Assembly (NCBI RefSeq): GCF_024206495.1
Contig: NZ_JAMBPQ010000007.1
Span: 124,001 to 188,000, forward strand
From: Paraburkholderia sp. CNPSo 3272
Lineage (GTDB): Bacteria; Pseudomonadota; Gammaproteobacteria; Burkholderiales; Burkholderiaceae
Direction: 5' to 3'
DNA: 64,000 bases
In this document: positions 1 through 8,890 of the stretch, piece after piece
How the letters are laid out: each line of letters starts with the position of its first letter
Numbering within the stretch: position 1 is the first letter of the stretch
Made by a program: the position numbers and the translations under genes
Notes under the pieces: model-generated
Told to the model about the DNA's origin: nothing
Databases searched by the model: none
The model's input: the letters and a program-made list of their open reading frames with translations, nothing else

Positions 1-147
1 GCTCTTCAGGAACAGCTCCTTGCCGACCTGGAAGTTGTCACGCAGATTGGGCGAGCTTTCCCACGCGATGTAGCTTGAGCACATCACGGCGAACAGGACG
101 ACAAGCGAAAACGCGAATTTTTCGAACACTTGGTATTGGTGCGGCAT
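1..147 (-). CDS. N-terminus of an unrecognised membrane-anchored protein (partial)
   Basis: The minus strand encodes 49 codons that run off the left edge without a stop, starting at ATG 147. The start is preceded by a GGGAAAG ribosome-site-like stretch. Residues about 11-24 form a hydrophobic segment (FAFSLVVLFAVMCS) followed by a polar stretch, as expected for an uncleaved membrane anchor or a signal peptide. I do not recognise the family from these 49 residues. A dyad TTCAC-N3-GTGAA lies about 50 bases upstream at 198-210. Confidence 0.55.
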   Translation of the reverse strand, partial: MPHQYQVFEKFAFSLVVLFAVMCSSYIAWESSPNLRDNFQVGKELFLKS

Positions 148-457
148 GGCAATCTTTCCCATCTGAATGCGTGGGATTTTACTTCATGATTAGGGTTTTC
201 ACCTAGTGAATTGGACGCAATTTGCCGAGTCGATTTTTGAATTTGACCCTTTGAATGCAATCGCGGTGGCTGATACGCTCCGCGCGAGTGCGATCTACCG
301 TCGCAAATGACTGGCAGTCCTGATTATTCATGATGCGATGTTGACGAGGCATGCTTGCGTGGTGCAAGGGCAGTATTGCGTTGATCAGTGGCGCATCGGC
401 CTGACGGTCGGCACTTTGACGACACGCTGGCGCTGGGATGCGCCAGGTTTCACGAAT
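148..457. other. Non-coding gap with one small dyad
   Basis: No convincing gene on either strand. It holds the upstream region of the left-edge gene, including the perfect dyad TTCAC-N3-GTGAA at 198-210, a possible operator for that gene. The rest (about 215-457) shows no open frame with a ribosome site, no terminator hairpin and no clear promoter. It ends at the 3' end of tRNA-Ser. Confidence 0.5.
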
Positions 458-547
458 TGGCGGAGGCGGTGAGATTCGAACTCACGGAAGGGTTACCCCT
501 TCGCCGGTTTTCAAGACCGGTGCATTCAACCACTCTGCCACACCTCC
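458..547 (-). tRNA. tRNA-Ser (anticodon TGA)
   Basis: The minus strand folds as a 90-nt class II tRNA. The acceptor is GGAGGTG paired with CGCCTCC, the discriminator is G and CCA is encoded. The anticodon loop CTTGAAA gives anticodon TGA (UCA codon). The long variable arm is typical of tRNA-Ser. It lies 65 bp downstream of hemW on the same strand and has its own -10-like TACAAT just upstream. Confidence 0.95.
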
Positions 548-557
548 GAAGCCGCGC

Positions 558-563
558 ATTGTA
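558..563 (-). promoter_or_regulatory. -10 element of the tRNA-Ser promoter
   Basis: TACAAT on the minus strand, 10 bases before the mature 5' end of tRNA-Ser, a normal spacing for a tRNA promoter. No good -35 hexamer is visible at 17 bp, so the tRNA may also be read through from hemW. Confidence 0.45.
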
Positions 564-612
564 ACCCGAAACGCACACGCGACGGCAGTCGCCCGGTCGA
601 TCCAGGCCGACC

Positions 613-1830
613 TCAGTGCGGGTCCTTGAGGAACAGCGCCTGCAAATCGTTGAGGAAGCGCTGCCCTAATTCGGTCGGCGCGATCTTCTCGTAATCGCGC
701 GTGATAAGCCCGCGCCGCTCGGCTTCCTGCAGCGCGGGTTCGATCGTCGTGATCGGCAGTCCCGTGCGCTCGATGAAACGATGCACCGGAAACCCTTCCA
801 CGAGTCGCAACGCATTGAGCATGAACTCGAACGGCAAGTCGCGCGCGCTCACTTCGTGCTCTTCCTGGACCGGCGTGCCCGCCCGCGCCTGCTCGATAAA
901 GGTCGCCGGATGCTTGTAGCGCGCCTGGCGCACGATGCGGTTCGGAAACGAGAGCTTCGTATGCGCGCCCGCGCCGATCCCGAGGTAGTCGCCGAAGCGC
1001 CAATAGTTGAGGTTATGCCGGCATTGGCGATCCGGCTGGGCGTAAGCCGAAACCTCATAGCGTCCGTATCCCGCTCCCGACGTGCGCTCGTGAATCCAGT
1101 CCTGCATGTCGGCGGACTGGTCGTCGTCGGGCAGGGCAGGCGGAAACTTGGCGAACAGCGTGTTCGGTTCGAGCGTCAGGTGATACAGCGACAGATGCGG
1201 CGGCTTGAACGAGAGCGCCGTCTCGATGTCGGCCTCGCATTCGGCGAGCGTTTGCTGCGGTAACGCGAACATCAGGTCGAGATTGAAGTTGTCGAAGGTC
1301 TTCGCCGCGACCTCGACCGCATGGCGCGCCTGCGCCGCGTCGTGAATGCGTCCGAGCGCTTTCAGATGTGCCTCGTTGAAGCTCTGGATGCCCACCGAAA
1401 GCCGGTTCACGCCGCTCGCGCGAAACTGCGCGAACTTCGCGGCTTCGAACGTGCCTGGATTCGCTTCGAGCGTGATCTCGGCGTCGGCGTCGAGTGGCAG
1501 CAGGGCGCGCACGTCCGACAGCATTCGATCGAGACCCGCTGCGGAAAGCAGGCTAGGCGTTCCCCCCCCGATGAACACCGTATGCACCTGGCGTCCCCAG
1601 ACAAGCGGCAGCGCCTGTTCGAGATCGGCGCGCAGCGCGTCGAGGTAATCGTCTTCGGGAAAGCGCTCGCCTTTCCATTCATGCGAGTTGAAATCGCAAT
1701 ACGGGCACTTGCGCACGCACCACGGAAAATGCACGTAGAGCGCGAGCGGTGGCAGCGAAGTAAGGCGAATGCTGCCAGGCATCGTGAACGACTGGACCAC
1801 TTCGATGCCAATTCGATGCTGCTGGCTCAC
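613..1830 (-). CDS. hemW: HemW, radical SAM heme chaperone
   Basis: 405 aa. HemW binds heme and S-adenosylmethionine through a radical-SAM iron-sulfur cluster and is thought to insert heme into respiratory proteins; older annotations call it a HemN-like coproporphyrinogen oxidase. The [4Fe-4S] motif C38-x3-C42-x2-C45 is followed by D46-F47 rather than the fourth cysteine of true HemN, which favours HemW. The GGGTPS motif is at 88-93. The start chosen is GTG at 1830, directly after the strong site AGGAGGAA. It overlaps the rdgB stop by GTGA, so the two genes are translationally coupled. An open frame continues upstream to 2211, but that part lies over rdgB in another frame and is not coding. 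An alternative ATG lies 16 codons in. Confidence 0.93.
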   Translation of the reverse strand: MSQQHRIGIEVVQSFTMPGSIRLTSLPPLALYVHFPWCVRKCPYCDFNSHEWKGERFPEDDYLDALRADLEQALPLVWGRQVHTVFIGGGTPSLLSAAGLDRMLSDVRALLPLDADAEITLEANPGTFEAAKFAQFRASGVNRLSVGIQSFNEAHLKALGRIHDAAQARHAVEVAAKTFDNFNLDLMFALPQQTLAECEADIETALSFKPPHLSLYHLTLEPNTLFAKFPPALPDDDQSADMQDWIHERTSGAGYGRYEVSAYAQPDRQCRHNLNYWRFGDYLGIGAGAHTKLSFPNRIVRQARYKHPATFIEQARAGTPVQEEHEVSARDLPFEFMLNALRLVEGFPVHRFIERTGLPITTIEPALQEAERRGLITRDYEKIAPTELGQRFLNDLQALFLKDPH

Positions 1831-2474
1831 GCTTCCTCCTGGAGTCGCGCGAGCAGTTGGCGCAGGGCAATTGCGCGATGGCTCGACGCGTTCTTGAGCG
1901 CCGGATCGAGCTCGGCCGCCGTGGCCTCGAGCTCTGGAACGTAGAAGTAGGGGTCGTAGCCGAAGCCGTTGTCGCCCCGCGGCGCGTCGAGCACCACGCC
2001 GTGCCAGCGGCCTTCGGCGATGAGCGGCTCCGGGTCGTCGGCATGGCGCACGAGCGCGAGCACGCAGTAGTAGTAGCCGCGGCGATCCGCGTGATCCTTC
2101 AGGTTCGCGACGAGCAGCGCGTTGTTCGCCGCGTCGCTCTTCTCGCCGCCTGCTAGCTGCGCGTAACGCGCCGAATACACGCCCGGCGCGCCGAGCAGTG
2201 CGCGCACACACAGGCCCGAGTCGTCGGCGAGCGCGGGCAGGCCCGTGAGCTTCGCCGCTTGGCGCGCCTTGGCGAGCGCGTTTTCCACGAAGGTCGGATG
2301 CGGCTCCTCGGCTTCGGGCACGTTGAGCGCGCCTTGCGGTACGAGCTCGATGCCGGCCGCGCCGAGCAGCGCCGCGAACTCGCGCAGCTTGCCCGCGTTG
2401 TTCGAGGCGAGCACGACGCGTGCGAACGCGCGAGCCGCGGTTTTAGCCGTTGAATCCGGCTGTAGATCAGCCAT
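1827..2474 (-). CDS. rdgB: dITP/XTP pyrophosphatase (Ham1/RdgB)
   Basis: 215 aa. House-cleaning nucleotidase that hydrolyses dITP, ITP and XTP to monophosphates and keeps deaminated purines out of DNA and RNA. Family motifs are SNNAGK at 24-29 (substrate loop), DDSGL at 84-88 (metal/catalytic), FGYDPYF at 171-177 and SHR at 198-200. The leader of about 18 residues before the conserved [10 protein letters not shown] is slightly longer than in E. coli. The start ATG 2474 overlaps the end of rph by 8 bp and the stop overlaps the hemW GTG, so rph-rdgB-hemW form a tight minus-strand operon. Confidence 0.95.
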   Translation of the reverse strand: MADLQPDSTAKTAARAFARVVLASNNAGKLREFAALLGAAGIELVPQGALNVPEAEEPHPTFVENALAKARQAAKLTGLPALADDSGLCVRALLGAPGVYSARYAQLAGGEKSDAANNALLVANLKDHADRRGYYYCVLALVRHADDPEPLIAEGRWHGVVLDAPRGDNGFGYDPYFYVPELEATAAELDPALKNASSHRAIALRQLLARLQEEA

Positions 2475-3207
2475 GCGAAATCTCCAGCGCCGCCTTCTGC
2501 TTTTCGATCAGCGCACGGATGCCGTTTTGCGCCAGATCGAGCAGCGCATTCAGTTCTTCACGCGAGAACGGCGCGCCTTCTGCCGTGCCCTGGACTTCGA
2601 CCATACCGCCCGAGCCCGTCATGACGATGTTCATGTCGGTGTCACACTGCGAGTCTTCGTCGTAGTCGAGGTCGAGCACGGGCACGCCTTCGTACACGCC
2701 GACCGAAATCGCGGCCACGTAGTCGGAGATCGGCGAGCGTTCGATCCGGCCCGTGGCCAGCAGCTTCGAGACGGCGTCGTGGGCCGCCACGAACGCGCCC
2801 GTGATGCTCGCCGTGCGCGTGCCGCCATCGGCTTGCAGCACGTCGCAATCGAGGTTGATGGTGCGCGCACCGAGCGCTTCGAGGTCGAACACGGCGCGCA
2901 TCGCGCGGCCGATCAGGCGCTGGATTTCCTGCGTGCGGCCCGTTTGCTTGCCGCGCGCGGCTTCGCGGTCGCTGCGCGTATGCGTGGCGCGCGGCAGCAT
3001 GCCGTACTCGGCGGTGAGCCAGCCTTGGCCCTTGTCGCGCAGGAACGGCGGCACGCTTTCGGACACGCTCGCGGTGCACAGCACCTTGGTGTCGCCGAAC
3101 TCGACGAGGACCGAACCTTCGGCGTACTTCGTGTAGTTCCGGGTGATGCGGACTTCGCGAAGCTGGTCGGCGGCGCGGCCGGAGGGGCGCTGGATGGATT
3201 GGGTCAT
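2467..3207 (-). CDS. rph: Ribonuclease PH
   Basis: 246 aa. Phosphorolytic 3'-5' exoribonuclease that trims tRNA 3' ends. The sequence is collinear with the RNase PH family: the N-terminal block [44 protein letters not shown] and [14 protein letters not shown], which carries acidic residues of the active site. ATG 3207 is preferred because the protein then starts [11 protein letters not shown], like homologues. A GTG seven codons upstream (3228) is open but adds residues without family support. It is the first gene of the rph-rdgB-hemW operon and is divergent from yicC. Confidence 0.95.
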   Translation of the reverse strand: MTQSIQRPSGRAADQLREVRITRNYTKYAEGSVLVEFGDTKVLCTASVSESVPPFLRDKGQGWLTAEYGMLPRATHTRSDREAARGKQTGRTQEIQRLIGRAMRAVFDLEALGARTINLDCDVLQADGGTRTASITGAFVAAHDAVSKLLATGRIERSPISDYVAAISVGVYEGVPVLDLDYDEDSQCDTDMNIVMTGSGGMVEVQGTAEGAPFSREELNALLDLAQNGIRALIEKQKAALEISHG

Positions 3208-3510
3208 CGTGAAGGTGCGCGAGGGCACGAGAGGGAAGGGGAAACCGTGATTTTACCGCCTCCGCGCGCCATGCGAGGGGAGCGCCCGGAAGGCGGCGGG
3301 ACGGCGACCGGGGAGCGGAAAAGGGGCCGCCCCGGCCGGAAGCGGCGTGCAGCCCGCGCTTGCGGAGGCGCGCCCTCAAAAATGGGATAATGCGGTTTCT
3401 CCGCCCCGCGCTTTTCGTCCATTCGCGACAACACGCCGGGCGCCTCGATTTCTTCGCCGTGACCCGCGCGCCCAGCGCACGACGCCACGGCTTTCTTCGC
3501 GAGACGAACC
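3208..3510. other. Divergent rph/yicC intergenic region
   Basis: 303 bp, strongly GC-rich, without a supported gene. Toward yicC it has a -10-like GATAAT at 3386-3391. Nothing else recognisable: no terminator, and no clear -35 for either direction. Confidence 0.4.
3386..3391 (+). promoter_or_regulatory. Candidate -10 element for yicC-gmk
   Basis: GATAAT (5 of 6 to consensus) about 120 bases upstream of yicC. The best -35 match, TTGCGG, would need a 20-bp spacer, longer than usual, so this is tentative. Confidence 0.3.
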
Positions 3511-4449
3511 ATGATTTACAGCATGACCGGCTATGCCAGCGCCACGCGCGAGCTTGCTGCGGCTTCGGGCACGGGTGGCGCGAGTGTCTCCGTCGAATTG
3601 CGCACGGTGAATTCGCGCTTTCTTGACCTGAACTTCCGCATGCCCGAAGACGTGCGTGTGTGCGAACCCACACTGCGCGAAATGCTGATGACGAAGCTCT
3701 CGCGCGGCAAGGTAGACATCCGCATCAACATCCAGAAGAGCGAGCAGGGCGCCAACGCGGGCGCGCTCAACCGCGACGCGCTCGATCAGCTCGCCGGGCT
3801 CGAGCGCGCCGTCCTCGAAGCGTTTCCCGAGTCGGGCCGTCTGCGCACGGGCGAGATCCTGCGCTGGCCCGGCGTGCTGGCGGAAAGCGGTGTGGCGCCC
3901 GAGGTGCTGCGCGACGCGGTGCTCGGCTGCGGCAAGCAGGCCATCGCCGATCTGATCGAAGTGCGTGCTCGCGAAGGCGCGCAGCTCGCCAATATGCTGC
4001 TCGCGAACGTGACCGAGATGGAGGCGATCGTCGCGCGCATCACGCCGCTCGTGCCGGAGTTGATCGCGAAGCACCAGCAGAAGATAGTCGAGCGTCTGCA
4101 GGAAGCGCTCGGCATCGCCGCGCCGGACAGCAATGGCAATGGCGGCAGCATCGGCAACATCTCGCGCGAAGAAATCGCCGAGCGCATTCGCCAGGAGGTG
4201 ACGATGTATGGCATTCGCATCGACATCGCCGAAGAGCTCTCGCGCCTCACGGCGCATCTGAACGAAACGCGCCACGTGATCGACAAGGGCGGCCGCGTCG
4301 GCAAGCGTCTCGACTTCATGATGCAGGAGCTCAACCGCGAAGCGAACACGCTCGGCTCGAAGGCGGCGGCGAAGGAACTCGCGGACGCCTCGATGACGCT
4401 CAAGCTGCTCATCGAGCAGATGCGCGAGCAGGTTCAGAATCTCGAATGA
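3511..4449 (+). CDS. yicC: YicC-family endoribonuclease
   Basis: 312 aa. YicC-like proteins are endoribonucleases implicated in small-RNA turnover in E. coli. The N-terminal signature [11 protein letters not shown] is diagnostic. The C-terminal half (DUF1732 part) carries [15 protein letters not shown] and [21 protein letters not shown], conserved across the family. The stop (4447-4449) lies 14 bp before the gmk start, so the two genes are probably co-transcribed, a conserved neighbourhood. No strong ribosome site is visible, but the start is fixed by the family N-terminus. Confidence 0.9.
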   Translation: MIYSMTGYASATRELAAASGTGGASVSVELRTVNSRFLDLNFRMPEDVRVCEPTLREMLMTKLSRGKVDIRINIQKSEQGANAGALNRDALDQLAGLERAVLEAFPESGRLRTGEILRWPGVLAESGVAPEVLRDAVLGCGKQAIADLIEVRAREGAQLANMLLANVTEMEAIVARITPLVPELIAKHQQKIVERLQEALGIAAPDSNGNGGSIGNISREEIAERIRQEVTMYGIRIDIAEELSRLTAHLNETRHVIDKGGRVGKRLDFMMQELNREANTLGSKAAAKELADASMTLKLLIEQMREQVQNLE

Positions 4450-4463
4450 AGGAAGCAACGAAC

Positions 4464-5177
4464 ATGACCGACCAAAGCAGCGCCCCCAAAACGGACGCGA
4501 AGCACGACAAGAAGCGCAATCCATACGCGGGCATGTATCCCGGCAACCTCTTCATGGTGGTGGCGCCTTCGGGGGCGGGCAAGTCGACGCTCGTGAACGC
4601 GCTGCTCGCTGAAGACAGCGCGATCCGCCTGTCGGTTTCGTACACGACGCGCGCGCCGCGTTCGAAGGAGCGCGACGGCGAGCACTATCACTTCACGACC
4701 GTCGACGACTTCCTCACGCGCCACGCCGCGGGCGAGTTTCTCGAGAGCGCGGAAGTGCATGGCAATTACTACGCCACGTCGCGCGTGTGGATCGAAGACC
4801 AGATGAAAATCGGTCACGACGTCCTTCTCGAAGTCGACTGGCAAGGCGCGCAGCAAGTGAAGAAGCAGTTCCGCAATGCGGTGGAAATCTTCATCCTGCC
4901 GCCGTCGCTCGAAGCGCTCGCCGACCGCCTGAAAAAGCGCGGCGAAGACGAGCCGAACGTCATCACGCGACGCCTGCTCGCAGCGGGCAGCGAGATCGCG
5001 CATGCGAGCGAATCTGAGTATGTCGTGATCAACGAGAACTTCGATCGCGCGCTGCAGGAACTGCGTAACATCGTGAGCGCCACGCGCCTGCGTTTCGCTT
5101 CGCAATACGCACGGCACACCGAGCTCTTCGTGCAGCTCGGTATCCACCAGCCGCAGCCCGGCGCGTCGGGCACATAA
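4464..5177 (+). CDS. gmk: Guanylate kinase
   Basis: 237 aa. Phosphorylates GMP (dGMP) to GDP with ATP. P-loop APSGAGKS at 34-41; GMP-binding block [21 protein letters not shown]; lid and catalytic region [12 protein letters not shown]. An extra N-terminal tail of about 27 residues (lysine-rich) precedes the kinase core, as is common in this lineage. ATG 4464 is chosen because AAGGAAG lies 8 bases upstream. An ATG at 4446 also exists but overlaps the yicC stop. Followed by rpoZ and spoT, the classical gmk-rpoZ-spoT order that joins guanine nucleotide supply to stringent control. Confidence 0.95.
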   Translation: MTDQSSAPKTDAKHDKKRNPYAGMYPGNLFMVVAPSGAGKSTLVNALLAEDSAIRLSVSYTTRAPRSKERDGEHYHFTTVDDFLTRHAAGEFLESAEVHGNYYATSRVWIEDQMKIGHDVLLEVDWQGAQQVKKQFRNAVEIFILPPSLEALADRLKKRGEDEPNVITRRLLAAGSEIAHASESEYVVINENFDRALQELRNIVSATRLRFASQYARHTELFVQLGIHQPQPGASGT

Positions 5178-5217
5178 GGTAGAATAAGAATCTGCTGAGA
5201 ATGAGAAGGAAACCGAC

Positions 5218-5421
5218 ATGGCCCGCATCACCGTCGAAGACTGTCTGAAACAGATTCCGAACCGCTTCGAACTGGCGCTCGCCGCGACGTATCGCGCCCG
5301 CCAGCTCGCACAAGGTCACACGCCCAAGATCGAAAGCCGCGACAAACCAACGGTTGTCGCGCTGCGCGAGATCGCGGCTGGCCAGGTCGGCCTCGAAATG
5401 CTGAAGAAGGTGCCCGTCTAA
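5218..5421 (+). CDS. rpoZ: RNA polymerase omega subunit
   Basis: 67 aa. Omega assists assembly of beta' into RNA polymerase and forms one of the ppGpp binding sites. The N-terminal [23 protein letters not shown] block and the internal [11 protein letters not shown] helix are characteristic. The ribosome site AGAAGGAAA lies 6 bases before ATG. A TAGAAT hexamer at 5180-5185 could be a -10 for rpoZ-spoT but lacks a good -35. The 91-bp gap to spoT contains no terminator. Confidence 0.95.
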   Translation: MARITVEDCLKQIPNRFELALAATYRARQLAQGHTPKIESRDKPTVVALREIAAGQVGLEMLKKVPV

Positions 5422-5512
5422 GGGCGCGTTCCGAGGCATTGTCGATCGCCATGTAGTTCGTACCGCCGCAGCCGCTTTAACCGTCAACGCCAAACCTGAT
5501 ACGGAGGGGAAC

Positions 5513-7879
5513 ATGAGCACCACGCCCTCGCCGGCCACCGACGTGGACCAGGAAGCCGAGACTGCGAGCCCTGCGCGCAATTACATCGACGCGGTCCTCG
5601 AACAGTCGTTTCGCCATCTGTTCGGACCGACCGCGACGCCGGAGCAGCCCCGCAAGCACGGGGTCGTCTCCATCGCCAATCTGACCGCTGCGCTCTCCGG
5701 TTACCTCACTCCCGAGGAAATCAAGGAGGTCAAGGCGGCGTTCCACTTCAGCGATGAAGCCCACCTCGGGCAATATCGCCAGAGCGGCGAACCCTATATC
5801 ACCCATCCCGTCGCCGTCGCGGAAATCTGCGCCGGCTGGAAGCTCGACGCGCAGTCCATCATGGCCGCGCTCCTGCACGACGTGATGGAAGACCAGGGCG
5901 TGACCAAGGCGGAACTCGCCGAGCGCTTCGGCGCGAAGGTCGCGGAACTGGTCGATGGCCTGTCGAAACTCGACAAGATGGAGTTTCGCAACCGCGAGGA
6001 AGCGCAGGCGGAGAACTTCCGCAAGATGCTCCTCGCGATGGCGCGCGACGTGCGCGTGATTCTGGTGAAGCTCGCCGACCGGCTGCACAACATGCGCACG
6101 CTCGGCGCGGTGCCGCCCGAAAAGCGCCGCCGCGTGGCGCGCGAGACCATCGACATCTACGCGCCCATCGCGCACCGTCTTGGCCTGAACAACACCTATC
6201 GCGAGCTGCAGGACCTGAGCTTCGCGAACTTCAATCCGAATCGCTACGCCACGCTCGAAAAGGCGGTGAAGGCCGCGCGCGGCAATCGCCGCGAAGTGGT
6301 GAGCAAGATTCTGGAAGCGGTGCAGCGCGCGATTGCCGACGCGAAGCTCGACGCCGAAGTCACCGGCCGCGAGAAGACCATCTTCAGCATCTACAAGAAG
6401 ATGCGCGACAAGCAGTTGTCGTTCTCGCAGGTGCTCGACGTGTACGGTTTTCGCGTCGTGGTCGAGTCGGCGCTCGAGTGCTACACCTGCATCGGCGCGC
6501 TTCATGCGCTCTACAAGCCGGTTCCGGGCAAGTTCAAGGACTACATCGCCATTCCCAAGGTGAACGGCTATCAGTCCCTGCATACCACGCTCGTGGGCCC
6601 GTTTGGCGCGCCGATCGAGTTCCAGGTGCGCACGCGCAAGATGCACGAGATCGCCGAAGCCGGGGTCGCGGCGCACTGGCTCTACAAGAACGGCGGCGCG
6701 GACCTCAACGACGTGCAAAAGCGCGCGCACCAGTGGCTCAAGTCGCTGCTCGACATCCAGAGCGAGGTGGGCGACTCGAGCGAGTTCCTCGAACACGTCA
6801 AGATCGACCTGTTTCCGGACGCCGTCTACGTCTTCACGCCGAAGTCCAGGATCATGGCGCTGCCGCGCGGCGCCACGGCGCTCGACTTCGCTTATTCGAT
6901 CCACAGCGACCTCGGCAACCAGTGCGTGGCCGTGAAGATCAACAACGAGCTGCTGCCGCTGCGTACGGAATTGAAGAGCGGCGACATCGTCGAGGTGATC
7001 ACGGCGCCGTACTCCAAGCCGAATCCGGCGTGGCTCGGTTTCGTGCGCACCGGCAAGGCGCGCTCGGCGATCCGGCACTACCTGAAGACGATGCGTCTCA
7101 CGGAGTCGGTGCAACTGGGCGAGCGGCTCGTCGATCAGGCGCTCAAGGGTTACGGCTACCAGCTTTCAGAGGTGACGCCGGAAGTGTGGGAGAAGCTGGT
7201 CCTGTGGACCGGCAACAAGAACCGCCAGGAAATTTTCGCCGACATCGGTCTTGGCCGGCGCGTGGCGGCGGTCATGGCCAAGCGCATCGAAGTGCTGATG
7301 AACGGCCAGGACGCCGACGACGCCGAGCATCATCATCCGCCGCGCGACCCGAATGCGCCGCCGGCGCCGCCTGTCGTCATCACGGGCACCGAGGGCATGT
7401 CGGTGCAGCTTTCGGCTTGCTGCCGCCCGATTCCCGGCGACAGCATCATGGGCTATATCGGCATCGGCCTTGGCATGGCGATCCATACGACCGACTGCCG
7501 CGTGGCGCAGCGCATCCACCGGCGCGACCCGGGCCGCTGGATCGACGTGGCGTGGGCGCCGCAGCCGGGTCGGCTGTTCGACGTCGCCGTCAAGGTGCTG
7601 GTGAAGAACACCAAGGGCGTGTTCGCGCGCGTGGCGGCCGACATCACGTCGGCGGACGCCAACATCGTCCACATCGCGATGGACGACGATCTGGCACAGG
7701 AATCGAACATGTTGCGCTTCGTGATCCAGGTGAGCGACCGCGTGCACCTCGCGAACGTCATGCGCCGCGTGCGCACGAATCCGGACGTGATGCGCATTGC
7801 GCGCGAGCGTTCGAGCGACGACGGGCACCATCGCCACGACGGCGGCATGCGCATCGAGCGCGAGCGCGCGGACTATTGA
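5513..7879 (+). CDS. spoT: Bifunctional (p)ppGpp synthetase/hydrolase (SpoT/Rel)
   Basis: 788 aa. Makes and degrades the alarmone (p)ppGpp. N-terminal HD hydrolase domain with ITHP (H98) and the metal site HDVMED at 122-127, intact and so predicted active. Synthetase domain with REKTIFSIYKKM and GYQSLHTTL (substrate-binding block). Then TGS domain (VYVFTPKSRIMALPRGAT), zinc-finger-like region (CCRPIPGD) and a C-terminal ACT domain (VLVKNTKGVFARV). With both catalytic domains conserved it is a bifunctional SpoT-type enzyme rather than a RelA. The ribosome site GGAGGGG lies 4 bases before ATG. It lies downstream of rpoZ, as in most proteobacteria. Confidence 0.95.
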   Translation: MSTTPSPATDVDQEAETASPARNYIDAVLEQSFRHLFGPTATPEQPRKHGVVSIANLTAALSGYLTPEEIKEVKAAFHFSDEAHLGQYRQSGEPYITHPVAVAEICAGWKLDAQSIMAALLHDVMEDQGVTKAELAERFGAKVAELVDGLSKLDKMEFRNREEAQAENFRKMLLAMARDVRVILVKLADRLHNMRTLGAVPPEKRRRVARETIDIYAPIAHRLGLNNTYRELQDLSFANFNPNRYATLEKAVKAARGNRREVVSKILEAVQRAIADAKLDAEVTGREKTIFSIYKKMRDKQLSFSQVLDVYGFRVVVESALECYTCIGALHALYKPVPGKFKDYIAIPKVNGYQSLHTTLVGPFGAPIEFQVRTRKMHEIAEAGVAAHWLYKNGGADLNDVQKRAHQWLKSLLDIQSEVGDSSEFLEHVKIDLFPDAVYVFTPKSRIMALPRGATALDFAYSIHSDLGNQCVAVKINNELLPLRTELKSGDIVEVITAPYSKPNPAWLGFVRTGKARSAIRHYLKTMRLTESVQLGERLVDQALKGYGYQLSEVTPEVWEKLVLWTGNKNRQEIFADIGLGRRVAAVMAKRIEVLMNGQDADDAEHHHPPRDPNAPPAPPVVITGTEGMSVQLSACCRPIPGDSIMGYIGIGLGMAIHTTDCRVAQRIHRRDPGRWIDVAWAPQPGRLFDVAVKVLVKNTKGVFARVAADITSADANIVHIAMDDDLAQESNMLRFVIQVSDRVHLANVMRRVRTNPDVMRIARERSSDDGHHRHDGGMRIERERADY

Positions 7880-7955
7880 TCGGGGCGCGTCGCTGCAGGC
7901 GGCGAGCTCGCGGCGCGTACGCCATCTTCCTTCGAACCGAAACGAGGGACTCGCA

Positions 7956-8438
7956 ATGAACGTAGCTGAACTGACCGGCCTCGCACTCGACTACTGGGTG
8001 GCGCGTAGCCTGCCCGACTTCGTGCGTGAAATTTATTTCACCGACAGTGGCGAGACGGTTGCCGTGCGCGGCAACGACCGCGGGCGTCCGTGGGATGGCC
8101 GCTTCATGCCCACCGATTCATGGGAGGCGGCCGGCGTGGTACTCGACCGCGCGAGCCGCGTCGAGCTGCGCGAAGGCGAGCCGGCTTCTTGTGTGGCCGA
8201 GTTCGAAGGGGAGTCGGGCGCAGTCGTGGAAGCCTACGGAGAAACCACGCGCGAGGCGCTGCTGCGGGCGTTCGTCGCGAGCCGCTTCGGTAAGACGGTA
8301 GGAGAGATGCTCCGGCAGCCCCAGGCGTTGCTGGGTATGGGCATGGAGCCCGTAGCGGAGCCCAGCGCGATTGGCGACGTGGAGGACCTGCCGCGTCCCG
8401 ACGCCCAGATCGGCGACATCGGCACGCCGCCGCGCTAG
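7956..8438 (+). CDS. DUF2591 (NinX-like) protein
   Basis: 160 aa of unknown function. The start MNVAELTGLALDYWVARS and the internal region around residues 48-60 (PTDSWEAAGVVLD) resemble the DUF2591 family, which includes phage lambda-group NinX proteins. The middle is acidic and the C-terminus is Pro/Asp-rich. Start ATG 7956 follows a GAGGG site. It lies 76 bp after spoT on the same strand. No other phage gene is nearby, so this is a lone relative, either domesticated or a broader bacterial family. No function is inferred. Confidence 0.7.
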   Translation: MNVAELTGLALDYWVARSLPDFVREIYFTDSGETVAVRGNDRGRPWDGRFMPTDSWEAAGVVLDRASRVELREGEPASCVAEFEGESGAVVEAYGETTREALLRAFVASRFGKTVGEMLRQPQALLGMGMEPVAEPSAIGDVEDLPRPDAQIGDIGTPPR

Positions 8439-8492
8439 GGTTTCGCTTGTCGGGAGACGCCAGGCGCACCCAATTCTGCAGCTGAAAAGACA

Positions 8493-8520
8493 AAGGGCCT
8501 TTCCATTCGGAAAGGCCCTT
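8493..8520 (-). terminator. Hairpin terminator downstream of the tRNA-Arg pair
   Basis: Perfect 12-bp stem AAGGGCCTTTCC / GGAAAGGCCCTT with a 4-base loop. On the minus strand it is followed by TTGTCTTTT, so it is best placed to end the tRNA-Arg transcript. On the plus strand it has no T-run but could still slow read-through from the DUF2591 gene. Confidence 0.7.
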
Positions 8521-8527
8521 CATTTGG

Positions 8528-8604
8528 TGGCGCGGCTGGCAGGATTCGAACCCACGACCCCTTGGTTCGTAGCCAAGTACTCTATCCAACTGAGCTACAG
8601 CCGC
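8528..8604 (-). tRNA. tRNA-Arg (anticodon ACG), copy 1
   Basis: 77 nt on the minus strand with encoded CCA. Acceptor GCGGCTG/CAGCCGC; anticodon loop CTACGAA gives ACG (reads CGN codons after A-to-I editing). Identical to the second copy at 8686-8762. Confidence 0.95.
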
Positions 8605-8685
8605 ACGCTAAAACAATACTACTCGCAACACTATACTGCTTGAAACCTTTCCCGGATCAAGCCGCCGGAAAACGCTTCGAATAAA

Positions 8686-8762
8686 TGGCGCGGCTGGCAG
8701 GATTCGAACCCACGACCCCTTGGTTCGTAGCCAAGTACTCTATCCAACTGAGCTACAGCCGC
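8686..8762 (-). tRNA. tRNA-Arg (anticodon ACG), copy 2
   Basis: 77 nt, base-for-base identical to the copy at 8528-8604, with CCA encoded. This is the promoter-proximal gene: a consensus -10 TATAAT lies 13 bases upstream on the minus strand. Confidence 0.95.
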
Positions 8763-8775
8763 ACGCAGAAAAGAG

Positions 8776-8803
8776 ATTATAGCAGGGCTTTGAAAAAAGG
8801 GAA
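8776..8803 (-). promoter_or_regulatory. Promoter of the tRNA-Arg tandem
   Basis: On the minus strand TATAAT at 8781-8776 (perfect -10) with TTCCCT as the best -35 after a 16-bp spacer. Placed correctly relative to the mature tRNA end at 8762. Confidence 0.6.
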
Positions 8804-8890
8804 GGCCCTTATCGTGATTTGTCTTCGGGCGAGGTTCGTGTACGCTGGCAGTAGTGAGTGAATCAGTACACATAACGCAGTGATCCCATC

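Noticed and set aside
1831..2211. Upstream extension of the hemW frame
   Set aside because: It lies over rdgB in another frame, is Arg-rich and lacks family similarity; a GTG with strong ribosome site starts HemW at 1830.
3660..4463. Upstream extension of the gmk frame across yicC
   Set aside because: Out of frame with the real yicC gene, Arg/Ala-rich; gmk has its own ribosome site at 4449-4455.
8528..8762. Integrated element at the tRNA-Arg locus
   Set aside because: No integrase, no truncated tRNA 3' repeat beyond the two complete genes, and greB follows normally.
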